NCBI RefSeq assembly: GCF_030272615.1
Contig: NC_081409.1
Span: forward strand, 913,077,840-913,141,839
Origin: Cryptomeria japonica
Lineage: Eukaryota; Streptophyta; Pinopsida; Cupressales; Cupressaceae
DNA: 64,000 bases
Direction of reading: 5' to 3'
In this document: one piece after another, positions 9,258-21,588 of the stretch
Layout: each line of letters begins with the position of its first letter
Numbering within the stretch: position 1 is the stretch's first letter
Notes under the pieces: model-generated
What the model saw: only the letters and a program-made list of their open reading frames with translations
What the model was told of the DNA's origin: nothing
Database searches by the model: none
Translations under genes and position numbers: made by a program

Positions 9258-12200
9258 ATGGCTTCCAATCTCATACCAGTTCTAGTACATCCATTGATTC
9301 GAAAAGTTTCATTCAAAGGAAGTCAAAGTATAATGCCTTATCACAAGTTCCAGCTAGAGTAATAGTAGAAGAGGGAATTTTTGACTATATTGATTGCAAA
9401 ATAGAAGACCTAGGATCTTTAGCTATTCACACCTAGTTAGGTTTATTTTGTGGCAAGGACAAGAAAAACAAACTGGAATATAGTATCTTAGAGAAGAAGA
9501 AACTCCATAATGCTGTATACTTTCTGGAAGACTTTATGGAGGATCATATTAGGATCATTTTGAGCAGAGTCCATGGTGACAAGATGTACTTGGAAAGGAT
9601 GCATGATATCACGCCTCAGGAAATTCATGCAGTCACCAATTTCTACAACACAGGGGAAGTACTAGCCCTAAGAACGATAACCAAAATAGAAATGGCCAAG
9701 CTCACCAGTTCAACAAGCGACTCATGAGGTATGACCGTTAATCCTATCAAGGATGATCTGGTGAAATACACCTGCATGGTGATAGGCTACAAAACATTCT
9801 CATCCAATAGGATTAATTCCATATCTGCTGCAGTGGTAAATGCCACTTACCAGATGATTAAAGAGGATGCATCATTTGACCTATGCACCGGTATGCAGAG
9901 GCAACTCCTGTCTAATCTGCAGTCGATTAAACAAGATAATGCAATGAGATTCAAGTTCGGACAACTATTGGTTGGGTTGTTCTTCTATTTCTAAGGCTAC
10001 ATTCATGGAGCAGGAGATGTCTAGTGGTCTCCTGACCAACTGGTAACCAAGTAGATCAAGGAAAGCATTCAAGCTATCGGAACAGGTTACCCTGATGTGC
10101 TGAACAAGTATTTTGATGAATTCAGAAGGAAGATGAGTCAAAGAGTGAGGATCTCAAGTGACATAGTTAAGAAATATGAAGATGACATATGTTTCACCAT
10201 CCAGGTGGACACATGCTTAATGGAGGCTATTGAGCCTAGAATGGAAGAAGTGGAGCCAATGGGATATGAGGTGATGTATGATATGCTGGAAGGGTATGCC
10301 TCAACCCTTATTGCCTCACCTCTTGATCCTAAGGCTAAGAGGACTGAAACCTATCTGGAAAGGATTGCACTGGTCAAAGAACCCTCTGTTAAGAAAGGAA
10401 AAGAACCTATAGCATCGACACCTAGTACTACTGCAACTCCACGAGTGACCAAGCAGTCACCTGCAAAGAAGAAACTAGAAGTGGCACTGGCAAAAGTCTT
10501 TGAAAGAAAAAGAAAGACTAAGTCAAATGAACCGAACTCTGAAGAGACTGAGTCTGATGAAATGCCAAAGAAGGCCAGACAGGCAAAGAAGTTGAAGAAG
10601 AATGAACCAGCATCGTCTGCACCGGTAAATATCGATATCTCCTCATATAAACCTTTGACACATTGTCAAAGAACAATAAAGAATATTAGGAGAAAATTAC
10701 TGCATAAATTAGTAGATTATTATGATGATTTTAATGGTGAGGAGAAAGATGAAGTACTTCAGGAGATTATTATTTGTTTGTGTAAAAATGACCGGTCGCC
10801 ATCAGAGATTAAATCTTAGACACCAGAGTCTTTATTTAAGGCATTAGATAATAAATGGTGCATTGCCATAGAAAAAGAACAAGAGATTAGGGAGAAAGTC
10901 TTTGCACAGTACTTTCCTGACCTCTCAAACTCAAAATTATTTGATGTTTTGGACCAAAATAAAGGACACTTCTTCACAAGGAGAAGAAGACTCTGGCTGT
11001 TAGAGGGAAGAATTGATGATGTTGAAAAAGAGACTCATCAGCATATGAGTCATGCTATTCAAGCTCACAAAGCACGTATGGCCAACCTGCAAGCGGAAAA
11101 AGAACTGGTCATATCCAAACCGGATGAAGTTTTTGATGAAGAAGGAAACCTGGTTGAAGAACCAATCAACACTATTGATGTCGATACCCTAGATGTAGAA
11201 GATGTCACTCAGGACATACCATCTGAGGGAACATAATAGGGGCAACAGGCCGAACATGGTAGTGAACAAGTCAAGGACAGACAAGAAGCGGCTAAGGAAC
11301 AGGAAGAGAAGAAGAAAAGGGATGAAGATGAGAAAAAGTGGAAAGAGGAAGAGAAGAGAAAAGAGGAGGCAGAGAAAAGAAAAGATGAAGAGAAAAAGAA
11401 GCAAGAAGATGAGAGGAAAAAGAAAGAAGAAGAGGATAAGGAAGTAAAGAAGAAGAAGGAAGAGGAAAAGAAGAAGAAGGAAGAGGAGAATAAACAAAAG
11501 GAAAAGAAGAAGGAAGAAGAAAAGAAGAAGAAGGAAGAGGAAGAGAAAGAAGAGGAGAAGAGGAAGGAAGCTGAGAGGAAAAAGAAAGAAGAGGAAGACA
11601 AGGAACAAGAAAGAAGAAGAAAGCAAAGAAAAATAAGAAGGAAGAAGCAGACAAGGCAGTGGAAGCAATGAAGAGCACACATATGGAGACTCCGAAGGCA
11701 ACTGGGAGTCAAGCCAAACCGACTAACATCTCCAGTCCTATCGATCTCTAGTCTACAAGTGAATCAGAGCTTATGCAGAGCATCAAGGTTGCTCAAGAGC
11801 ACCTTGAAATCATACGAAGGAAAAAGGAGCAAGATATAATTCAAGCGGCTGTAGACACCCTTATCGGTTTGATCCCCAGTAGCAATCTTCCCAACACTGA
11901 ATCATCACTAGCACAGCTTAAGCTACTATGTACTGTAGTGGATGATCAGGTGCAGAGTTTGGAAGAAGCAGCTGAGGCAAATGTCAAGAAAGAGCATGAA
12001 AAGGCTCTTAACATTTCTCTAGTGAAGAAGTTGAATGATCTCCGGTCTGAATTGCTGAAAGACCAAAAGGATATAAGGGACGCTTTAGATGAGGGAAACC
12101 TACTACTAAGCAAAATCTATCAACCCCATCTATTTTATGATGATGTGCTAGCCCAAAAGAAAAAGCTTCAAATGGACTTACAATCTTACTTAAGCACATT

Positions 12201-12351
12201 TAAGACACCCTATGATTCCTTTGCAACTTATGGGCAAACCATTCACTGGTTTCAGATCCAATCAGCCAAAATGGAACAAGAGATCTGCACACGATCTAGA
12301 GATTTGCAGGAGCTACAACTGGTTTTACTTCCATGTCTACAAATTCTATAG
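9258..12351 (+). pseudogene. ORF2 of element E, function unknown
   Basis: ATG at 9258 opens MASNLIPVLVHPLIRKVSFK and the frame continues through many stops and shifts to 12351. The N-terminal part (9258-10000) includes ITPQEIHAVTNFYNTGEVLA and FDLCTGMQRQLLSNLQSIKQ, both alignable by eye with element G (59399-59760). The middle (10097-10819) is charged and Ser/Thr/Pro-rich. At 11240-11640 there is an almost pure Lys/Glu stretch. The C-terminus (11773-12351) is a helical coiled-coil region. It sits after gag, where a Sirevirus would have pol and then an env-like ORF. I see no enzymatic motif or membrane segment. An env-like origin is only positional inference. Confidence 0.55.
11240..11640 (+). 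repeat. Lys/Glu-rich coding low-complexity region in ORF2
   Basis: The plus strand is nearly all purine (GAAGAG/AAGAAG) and encodes about 130 residues dominated by K, E and R in the ORF2 frame, such as KKKEEEKKKKEEE. This composition suits a single alpha-helix or long coiled coil. Leu/Ser/Phe-rich frames on the other strand are its shadow. Confidence 0.8.
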
Positions 12352-12612
12352 AAGTGTTATCTGAATCTGGATGCCTTGACAGTTACGTAGGAGCTAAGCA
12401 CAGTTGATGCCATGAAAGAATAGGTATCCCAAATGCAAACAAAAAAAGAAGTGGCCACCTCCCTACTTGAGTCCTGGTCTCTATCAATGAAACAATTTTT
12501 GCAAGACTATAAATCAATTTTTGACAAGTATTATTCCTTGTTGTCATAAACTTTTATTATTTTTATGTCAAATGGGAACAGGGTTGTTCACCGGTACTTT
12601 GTCATTGTTGGC

Positions 12613-12859
12613 AAAGGGGGAGAAGTACTCTATTTTGTAGAAATATAGGGAGAAGTATCTAGTTTTAAAATTTTGCTATATGCTCTGATATCTCAATGTT
12701 TTTGCTCTATATGCAAAATTGCTATACATTGTATTGATTAAGGGATAGTGTATATGCTTAGGGGGAGCAATTTTGTTAATGGCATGTTTTTTTTGTAAAA
12801 CACTTAGATGTTAAAATTTTATTTTCCTAAGTGTTGCCTTCAATGCCAAAGGGGGAGAT
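12613..12859 (+). promoter_or_regulatory. Repeated polypurine tracts before the 3' LTR of element E
   Basis: Three AGGGGGAG tracts lie at 12613-12622, 12759-12767 and 12848-12858; the last abuts the LTR. Several polypurine copies upstream of the 3' LTR are a reported Sirevirus trait. GTTGCCTTCAATG (12833-12845) can pair with CATTGATGGACAC (12894-12906) in the LTR at 10 of 13 positions. Confidence 0.7.
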
Positions 12860-14029
12860 TGTTGGCATATTTTTGATGTTTATGTTGTGATTGTCATTGA
12901 TGGACACACACTTGCATTAAGATCCCCTTTATATGTATGAGCTAGAGCTCAACCGGTATCTATTCCAACCACTATGTTGTATTCTAGTCTTTAGACTATT
13001 GGTGATTTTGCAGAATGTGTTTCCCAATCTGAAGTGGCATGTCGACCCCAAGCGGTTCGTAGATCTCAAAGCGGTATGAGGGAGCAAAGCAACATAACAC
13101 ATTCTTACCAGTCTTCATTTTTGTCAAACCGGCAACTGGTATTTTGTATGAACCGGAAATACTCTGTGATGAGTTACCAACCAAAATTTTGTGATGAGTT
13201 ACCAATCCACCGATTGTTTGACGGTGCCGCCACACTGACGGTGCTTTTTGTGTTGTGTTACTGAGTATGTCTAGATTCATTGAACCTAGGAAATTGTAAT
13301 GTAATCCTATTGGACTGACATGAAATTAGATTACTCTAAAAGGACATCATGTCTAGGGTTTTAGGTTGTTGCTGAAAGGGTTTATGTTGTGCTAGGGTTT
13401 AAGGTGGTAGATGAGTTGTTGTAAGAGCGATCTTATTAGAGAAGATCAAGTTTTAACTAAGTGAGAGATAGAGAAGACTGAAGTAATGCTGGAATGCATT
13501 AGCAGTGAGCTATACTGGATCTAACCAAGTAGTTTGTGCTATTAGATAGATCAAACACTTGTTGATTACTCACATCTTTGACAAGTCTGTAGCCCTTAAC
13601 CAAGTAGGCCCAAAAGCCTTTTGTAAAATCCTCTAACCAGGTGGTTCACCTCTTTGAATCTAAAATCCTCTAGCAAGGTAGTCTTTAATCGGACTTATCT
13701 CCTAACAGAGATTGAGATTCCTAACAGGATATGTTATGGTGAAGAACATTATAAGACCTTAACCGGTCTGGTTTCTATTTTGTAGATAGTGACTTGTGAG
13801 TTCCATCTCACTGTGGTTTTTCCCAGTTGGGTTTCCACGTCAAATATCTTATGTTATGGTTGTATTGCTTTTGTGGGTGAATGCTTTATTTGCATTTTGG
13901 TTTGCATGTGTGTTAACCGGTCTGTCTGTTAAACTGCTTTACCGGTTTATCTTTAGACTGTTTAAGTGTTTTAGTACATTGATTTTTGGCATACTAATTC
14001 AGCCCCCCTCTTAGTATTCATCAATCACA
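12860..14029 (+). repeat. 3' LTR of element E
   Basis: It starts TGTTGGCATATTTTTG after the polypurine tract. It contains the Copia-type core ggtttttcccagttgggttt (about 13815-13834) and an LTR-end signature cagcccccctcttagtatt. The end at ...CAATCACA (14029) is inferred by analogy with G and H. About 1,170 bp. Confidence 0.7.
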
Positions 14030-14766
14030 TTACTTCTTATCCTTCATTTTATGTCTCGGTAGCTCATCATGCCTTCACTTGTTGATCCAGTTCATATCTT
14101 TGGTTTCATATTCTAGAGGCTTCCTCATGATTCACTTTAGTCATCCGGTATAATTCTTCAATCACCTGCCTTTAACTTCTTTGACTGTCTTATCCCAAGG
14201 GGTTATGATGTATTCCATGCATGTTTTAAGATAAGCTAAGTATTACCACCAACCAATGGGAGTAGATGGACCGATGCACTTAACCTGCCAACACCCGGTG
14301 GAAATGGATCTTTGTCACCTGCTAGCCAACAACTGGTGGGAACCAGTTGACATAACGTTGCTCACTCTGCTTTCGATATTGCACTAATATGACTTTACTG
14401 AAATTGAATAGATACATATTCAACCAAACATATGACCCGCTAGACTTCCCATTTGTCTTCCTTGCTTTCTTGAGGCAACACAATTTCTGTCAGTCTTCTC
14501 TTCATTCATTGACAACATCTTCATCTGGTGGGAGTCCTGCTGGTTGACATCAAACTTGTATACTAGTTGCCTATAAATTCTTTATTAGTTCAACCTTGCT
14601 TGCTTACCAATTACATGCTTATCGATTTACAACAACATAATTCCAACACATTACTTACCGATTGACAATCTATATTGGTCTCCAATACTTACTCACCGGT
14701 CAACATTCCATACCGGTCTCCAATACTTACTCACCAGTTAACATGCTCTACTGGTTGACAACACAA
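14030..14766. other. Unclassified spacer with a 38-bp tandem repeat
   Basis: No ORF or domain is visible. At about 14655-14760 a unit around ggtctccaatacttactcacc repeats two to three times with a period near 38 bp. The flanks are the E LTR end on the left and the F LTR end on the right. Confidence 0.45.
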
Positions 14767-15667
14767 TGCCAACAATCCATAATACTAAGAGGGGAGGGGT
14801 GAATCAGTATTACCTTGAACTTATTAAAACTTCTAATTAACCATGTTCACATAACATTTAATTTAAATATAGTAAAAGAAATAAACACAAAACACATAAC
14901 ACTGGATTTATACGTGGAAAACCCAAAATGGGAATTACCACGGAGAGAGTAATCTCTCAAGTATGATGTAATATATAATTGGTTACACAGTACAAGGGGT
15001 GGCTCACTATCGATGGGGCTCATTGCCCAAATATGAAAAAGTCTCACTGATAGATGATAGGCTTATTGCCAAAATACAAAAATTGAACTGTTAAGGTTGC
15101 ATCTAACACATGCATGAATTACAATTTTGTTGAAGTTCACAAAGAACTTTTTACATTCATTGTACACATGCATCATATTCACATCCACAATTGTTTTTGC
15201 ATATATAGTATGTACAAAATAGTTTTATTTCAACAACCATATCTCTATCTTGTAAAAGTGATGGTTATATATATCTGCATCAAAGATTCTGATGTCATCT
15301 TAATTGGAAAAGAGGTGAGACTGATATATCCATACACAATAGAAAATTATCTTCATAAGATGTCGGCTTCAACCTTGATCCCAAAATACCTTGTAGAACA
15401 CGCCTCCAATATATTTGGATAGAACTAGATCCAAAATATCTTATAGATTATGCCTTCATCACATCTAGATGGGACCGGACCAAAAATACCTTCCAGTAAA
15501 GTAGATACTGAACCTCAAAACTGCATGGAGTAAGCATACATACATTGCATAATAAAGGAGCCAAAGAAATAGATCAATAACATATACTAAAGAAAACTAT
15601 CGAACCAAACCAAAAAATATATGTCGGACCAAACCATATCAATGAAATCAATAACAACATGCCAACA
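14767..15667 (-). repeat. 3' LTR of element F
   Basis: On the minus strand it begins TGTTGGCATGTTGTTATTG after a polypurine tract (plus-strand complement atcttcccctttg, 15669-15681). It ends near ...GATTGTTGGCA. The core palindrome region is at about 14905-14945, and the C-run signature gattcacccctcccctctta lies near the end. About 900 bp. Confidence 0.65.
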
Positions 15668-15916
15668 ATCTTCCCCTTTGTCATTGATGGTAGCATAAAG
15701 TAATACAATATAAGTTTGCTTAGAGCTAAAAAAAACTAGCAAATGAAATAACAACTAAATTTCTGAAATTTTTTTTGTAATGAACTTAATAAACATGGCA
15801 TTTCTCACCCTTTGATGACAATGAAAAAGGGAAAAAAACTAATAACTGTGCATAAACATAACTCAAACTCCCCCTAAGGGAGACAACCAATGCCAACCAT
15901 ATAATTTCTTAATATT

Positions 15917-17096
15917 CTAAAGATGCATGGTCCACAAGTCTTTATGCTTGTCCCAATGGGAGATATCCTTTGTTAGGAACTTGAGTTGTACTTGCAAGGA
16001 TGCATGCATATTCTTTTCTTCTTGAATTGAAACAGGTTTAGAATATTTGAACTGTAAAGCTCTAGAAAGGGCATGGTTTATAACTAATATGATTTCACTG
16101 CTCATGTCTTTCATTTGACCTAATGGAAGCATGATACCATCCCTTTGTTTTTGTAACTCAAAGTATTTATTGTGGAGCTCTTCAATTGCTGATTTGTTAG
16201 AACTAGATAAGTCTTGAGATAACTTGTAGTTGGCATAGGCTTGCCAGATTTTCTCTTCAATGATATTCATTTCATATTTAATGCTCTTAGTGGCATCTAG
16301 CCACTAAAGACTGTATGAGAAGAGTACATCACCATTTTATAGATGTGATTGACCTTGAGAAATAAGTTGAGTGAGCTGATGATGTGAAGTCTCATATTTA
16401 CCTTTGAGTTATTGCAATAGCTTCTATTTGTCTTCTAATCTATCTTTCTCATATTTCTCTTTCAATTTCTTTGAATGATTTTTCAATGAACTACACTTTT
16501 AATTTGTCGGCACTAGGGGTATCTAGATCTAACTGACACTCAAGCATCACAACATAAAGTTTGGTAAGTAGTTCCTCAACAATTTTGTCCTTTTGAGTTT
16601 CACCTACAAAGTCTTATCTTGCGGAAGATAAGAAAGATTCTCCAATTTGATACTTCTGTATCGGGTCAAATTTCAAAAAATCAACTGTCATCTTGGATGA
16701 AGTTATGGGTTGAATACTTAATTGTGCAATGAACAAATTCTTCCAGGAATCATCAATAGTACTGGAGCAGGTAGCAATCACAGTCACTGTCTCAGACACT
16801 TTTTCCTTGTCTGTATTTTCTATCTTTTCCTCTTATGTAGCTTTGGGCTCATATTCATTGCTTTCTATCTCTTTTGTCACTTGTTCTTACTAACTTTTGT
16901 CACTAAGGGTTTTAGTTTCTTTTCTCTTTCTGGAATCAAAGTTTTCTAGAGGGTCAGCAGAAGTTTTGGGGGCAGCCATTACATTATCCATAACAAGTAC
17001 ATTATCAGTAGGATTATCATCCACATTCTTAGACTCACTGGTAGGGGTACTTGAATCAACAGAGGGTAACATACTATGCTTGTTTGCAATAGTCAT
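15917..17096 (-). pseudogene. ORF2-like C-terminal region of element F
   Basis: Minus-strand frames at 16890-17096, 16614-16799 and 15917-16270 are pieces of one decayed ORF. The last encodes a helical segment (MNIIEEKIWQAYANYKLSQD... ending DLWTMHL) directly before the 3' non-coding end. Its place matches the C-terminal coiled coil of ORF2 in E and H. Sequence similarity is weak by eye and function is unknown. Confidence 0.45.
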
Positions 17097-17264
17097 TAAG
17101 TTATTTCTTTAATTTCCTCCTTAAGTTTATCTTTGGCATCAAGTTCTCCTAACATAAGGTTACCTAGACCTTTCTTTGTTCTAATTTAGTCTTACATGCT
17201 TCTATAAGACTAGCTTTATCTTCCTTAGAAAGGGCAGAATTGAAAAATTCAAAAACTTGATCCT

Positions 17265-17706
17265 TGTTGGTGTAAATAATTATTCATCATGGAAATGCAT
17301 TTCATAGTAGTTTGGGTATGAGACACTTGGGTGTTTGTGCCACATTGGGATAGTGTGTGTAGGAGAATTTCCACCTTTTTATGGTGTGATCTTGTTACTA
17401 CTCTATCATATCCACTTATTGTGGAGTGATAATTCCACCTTCGGTGGGTGATCCACCTCATGTGGAATATTTTTTTTTTCTCCTACCTACCAGACCTATT
17501 TCCTGCCTACCCTTGTTTCTTATTGAGCCACATGTCATGTTTGTGTGCTCACATATCCATATTGCATTGCCTATATATACAAGCTCATATTCATTGTATA
17601 AACAACCATTTTTCTATCTATTGATGAGAATATAGTTTATTCTTGTCCTATATTTTGTCTCTATTTGTACATTTCATTGAGCTCTTGATCTTGGCAAAAT
17701 CTCACA
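17265..17706 (+). repeat. 5' LTR of B1
   Basis: It runs from TGTTGGTGTAAATAATTATT to ...AAAATCTCACA, 442 bp. It is followed without spacer by the primer-binding site TGGTATCAGAGCC (17707-17719), complementary to initiator methionine tRNA as is usual in Copia elements. A TATA-like ctatatatac is at about 17571-17580. Confidence 0.85.
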
Positions 17707-18914
17707 TGGTATCAGAGCCATTAGAGTGTCATTGATTCGTCTTTGAGAGGCATTATTGCGACATCAAGAGGCATATCTGAGGAGAAACCTCTTTTGGAAG
17801 CATCCTAGACTAGATCTAACCTCGTCATTGCGTTTGGGTGACCGATTCCATGAATTTTGAGTATAAATTCAACATATTTTGGTGAAAGTCAAATTTCGGG
17901 CTTGGAGGAAAAAATTTGCCCAATTTGGGCGGTACAGTATAGATTTTGAAATTTTTTTTTACCAATCTGTTGCATCTGATGGTACCACCATGTACTATAA
18001 TACTCTGCTAAATCTTTTCCAATGGCTACCTATCCACCAGTCCACTTCTCCTCGGTACCTCCCGACACCTCCCGATCTTCCGGTTGACAACTCTCCTCGG
18101 GCCCCTCCGTTGCCAGCTCGACCCCTATCGTTGCGCTGACGTCCATCTCCGGTCGGACCCCTGCCATGCGCACTCGGCCTCCCTACTAGCCCAGCCTCTC
18201 CCCCTCGGTGTTTGCACCAGCCCCCTCAGCTCTAACACTAGCCCCTCCCATCGACACTTTCGCCTACCGTTGAGAGCCACCTCCATCGCTGCTAGACTCC
18301 AAGCCATGCGGATACCCTGCCACATGTCACCTGCACGCGCCAACCAATTTGCCACATCAGCTCTACCACCTCACCAGTCTCGTCATCGCCACATCATCAA
18401 TCCATATAGTATGTATGCCACGTAGGCAGGGACACGAAGTTTTTGAGATGGCTAGGCAGCCGTCAAATTTAGGCTCGCATTTTTCTGATGTCATCAATTT
18501 TTTCAAATTTTTGCAGGCCCCTCATTGAGCTTTTTGATTTTGCAGTTCAACTTCAAATGGCCATATCTTGCTCATTTTTTCTCCTTTTTTAGTGCAATTT
18601 TTTTTTGAAATGGGATAGAATTTCAGTACTTTATCGTGATGGAATTATTTTCTGATTTTGATGGACAAACTTTTCATAAATCTCAGTTTTTGGTGACTGT
18701 AGCTGTCCAATCCCAGTTTCTGCAACTTCTGGGACTCTGTTTGGGCTCATACGAACTCCTTTTTAGGTGCCATTTTTTTTAAAGTGCATAATTTTTCATC
18801 TACTCTCATAATATGCTATTAGTTTACAACAATTTTGGGTAGAAACTATAATTTAAGCATATGGGTTTTTTTGGCCAATTTGGCACTTGTATTGCATAGA
18901 TCTATCTTGCTGGT

Positions 18915-19748
18915 TGATAGGGAGGTTGCTAGGAAAGTGCTCAAAAAGCCAGTTTTGGTCAAGAAGCTTCAATAGGAAACAAAGTATTGTTTGTGTCTGC
19001 TCCTCTATGTTTGCAAATATCAAGTTTAGTCATAATAGTCAGATCTCCCTACAAGTCTTCACCAACAACCTTCCTTTTTGGTGAAAGCTCACACCCATAC
19101 TCTAACTTACTCCAATTTCTCACTCCACCCATATACACCTTTCTTAATCCCCATTCTTTTGGCATTCAGCTCTCTATTTCAGAGTGCATTAGGAGTCTCC
19201 AACATGGAAATGTAGGGGTAGAAAGGTTTTGTTCAAGATTGACAACCAACTTAGTTTAAGGCTCATAGCCCTTAGCTTACTCAATACACCAACCAAAAGT
19301 CAAAATCTCCAACTGAGGCTATGCATTATCCAAGGTTCCATATGATACTTATCTCACTATTTTGGAATGATCTCCTAAGGTTTCATAAGCCCCAAACTCC
19401 TCCTTATAATTGGGTTTATGTATTTTGACAAAAATAGTCAAATGTGTGTTATGCAGTCAAAAGGCTACTAGCCTGTGGAGGGGTAATTGGCACTTTTTTT
19501 CTTATCCTACTCTACGATGGGTCTCTCCTCCAACAACCTTGATTTGGATGGTATTTTTAAGGTATATGCTAGTGAATTTTGATGGTTTAGGCCATTGTTA
19601 GTGCAAAATGAGGACTGTCCACTACTTGTGGCATAATTGTAGGGTTTGGTAGGGTTTAGACCAAGGAACATAGAGAAATCTTCCCAACTCCACCAATCAA
19701 GCCTCCAAAACTATCTTTTTGAGCACTTTCCTAGCAACCTCCCTATCA
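18915..19748. mobile_element. Small TIR transposon (MITE-like), 834 bp
   Basis: The first 34 bp (start TGATAGGGAGGTTGCTAGG) and the last 34 bp are perfect inverted repeats. After two mismatches the match continues for 8 bp. The flanks carry a 5-bp duplication, ctggt (18910-18914 and 19749-19753). There is no transposase ORF, so it is non-autonomous. A 5-bp duplication is unusual for the common plant DNA transposon superfamilies (hAT 8, Mutator about 9, CACTA and Harbinger 3, Mariner TA), so I leave the superfamily open. Confidence 0.85.
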
Positions 19749-19814
19749 CTGGTCTTTTGCATTATAGTTCTCAGTCTATTGGGGAAGTTGTAAGACAAAA
19801 TTAGAAGTCCATCT

Positions 19815-21438
19815 AGTACAAGGAATCTAACACTCCAAGCATACAAATTAATTTTTCTTCTAAGTTTTGTGTGTTTTCTTTTATGATGTTATAATGGACC
19901 AACCATTTGGGACTCAGTAGAGCCATGGTTGAGTTGTCCAAGCTTTGGGTTGTGTCATTTGTGTTCAGGTTTCTATCAGCCTAAGAAGTTGAAATGATAA
20001 TGTAGATCACAGGAGTAGTACTCTAGATCATTGTTATCATGTAATAGGGGTCTATTTCATTGTGTTTAGGTCTATGATTCTTGAGGGCCTTTAGAAGCCT
20101 TGGAATGCACTAGAATGAAAAGTTGCATCTCAGGTGTCAAAAAATGTTAAAGTTGGTGAGCATCATTTTGCAACTTTTTGCAAAAGTTGCATTTTTGGAT
20201 GATTGACATTGTAAAGTTGGTTGAACAAACTAAACCATCAGCATATAAGCCATAATATACTTCATTGTATGAGTTGGAGAATCTGGAATGCAAGAACAAG
20301 TTTTGTATTTTCAAGAAATCTTGTTTTGTTCACCATTTTGACAGTTTTCCTCATTTTTGTTGCTTTGGTACAGTCCAGTATGGACTTGACAGAAGGATCT
20401 CATTGTAGGGAATGAGATTTTATTGAATTTACTTTCCAATAAGTTTGATTAGTAGGACTGATTGTCTGTAGTTGCATAAATATCATCCATTCTTTGTAAC
20501 TAGGTGTAAAACCCTTGCAAAGTAGGGTTTAAGAGCAAAATGGCTCTAACCTGAGCATCCATTGATGGAACCTATTGAAATAAAGTGGAATGATAGTTTA
20601 GGATCTATACATATTATTAGAGTAGGTATTTTTGTCTTGCAGGCCTTTGTGCAAGAGCTACAATCAAGCCCTAGGCTCACTGCTGGGAGTTAGTGAGTTA
20701 GGACAACAGAAGATGTGCCAATTTTGAGCACGTGTGCATTTGTTGTAGGGAAATGAACCCATGTTTTTAAAGCCCTATGAAAACCCTTCAATAATCCTCA
20801 ACTTATTTGAGTAGGTTATTTGACTAATGAAGCTTTCCAAAGACATCTTTCCTAGTCACCCGGGTAGGCCTAAACCCTTGAAAATAGGGCAGTTTTGGTT
20901 CACATAGTTGTATAGAAAACCCAAATGAAATTATTCAATATTGTATGAAACTCTAAAAAGGGTACTTTAATATCCAATTTTTTTGTGGCCTTGTGTGGGA
21001 AGTTTTAAAACTAATCCCTAAAAACTGGTATAGGAGGGCTAATTGAATTAGGCCTATTTGTAACTGATAGAGTCAAAGTGAGGTTGGAAAAGCTTGGCGA
21101 TGGGACAAAAGGTGCTAAAACCCCTAAAAAAATTCAAAGGAATTATCTAAATGCATATTGAACCCATTGTAGGAGTTGGTGTGTTGTGATCCTTGCAAGA
21201 GTTGTTGGAGCCCTCAGAGTGGTGTGTAGAGATTGAGGTGGCAACCTCAATAGGAGGAATTGATTGTCTAATATTAGTGGCTATACCTTGGAGGAAAGAC
21301 AAAATGGATCAGACCTTGGAGGTCTAGATAGAAAAACTCCAATCAAGTGCCATTGGATGGGCTTGAGGAGTTAGAGGGTTGAGTAAGCCAAGAAACCAAG
21401 AAGGTGAATAGGAAAATATCCAAGAGTCTCGGCATAAT
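19815..21438. mobile_element. Unclassified insertion in the B1 leader
   Basis: Sequence left (...agaagtccatct) and right (cttgccattgttttcaag) corresponds to adjacent sequence in B3 (about 29135-29160), so about 1.6 kb is extra here. catct flanks both sides (19810-19814, 21439-21443) as a possible 5-bp duplication. No inverted repeats, LTRs, poly-A tail or coding domain are seen. Confidence 0.4.
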
Positions 21439-21588
21439 CATCTTGCCATTGTTTTCAAGTGGCCTATTGTACAAGCACTACATATAAAGTGCCAAAAATC
21501 ATCATTTTTAGGGGGATACTTTGATTGATTGAATTTGGGGGGTGTTTCTTGTGCTTTTGTGCTCTTGTGTTCCTTCCTTTTTTCTGCT

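Larger units (their letters stand above)
7554..14029 (+). mobile_element. Element E: pol-less LTR retrotransposon with gag and ORF2, 5'-truncated
   Basis: The 5' end is lost at the J insertion. What remains is a coiled-coil gag with four zinc knuckles (7554-about 8790), a spacer with a G-tract and a TATA box, a second long broken ORF (9258-12351), three polypurine-like tracts and a 3' LTR (12860-14029). No integrase, reverse transcriptase or RNase H motif is found in the 5.3 kb between gag start and LTR. The LTR and polypurine tract resemble those of Copia/Sirevirus-like element A in this window. Confidence 0.75.
14767..17264 (-). mobile_element. Element F: minus-strand pol-less LTR element, partial
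   Basis: On the minus strand a broken ORF2-like coding region (17096 to 15917) is followed by a polypurine tract and a 3' LTR (15667 down to 14767). The 5' part is missing because B1 starts at 17265. I could not find its continuation beyond B1. The organisation matches the end of E. Confidence 0.6.
17720..21588 (+). other. Leader of B1 with GC-rich block and two insertions
   Basis: The untranslated leader contains a GC-rich block (about 18040-18425) in otherwise AT-rich DNA, a small inverted-repeat transposon (18915-19748) and a further insert (about 19815-21438). The inserts are inferred because sequence on either side aligns with the uninterrupted leader of B3 (about 29040-29180). No gene is evident. 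Confidence 0.55.

Noticed and set aside
11189-11712. Long minus-strand ORFs rich in Leu, Ser and Phe
   Set aside because: They are the complement of the Lys/Glu-coding purine tract of ORF2 in element E; the composition is explained by the other strand.
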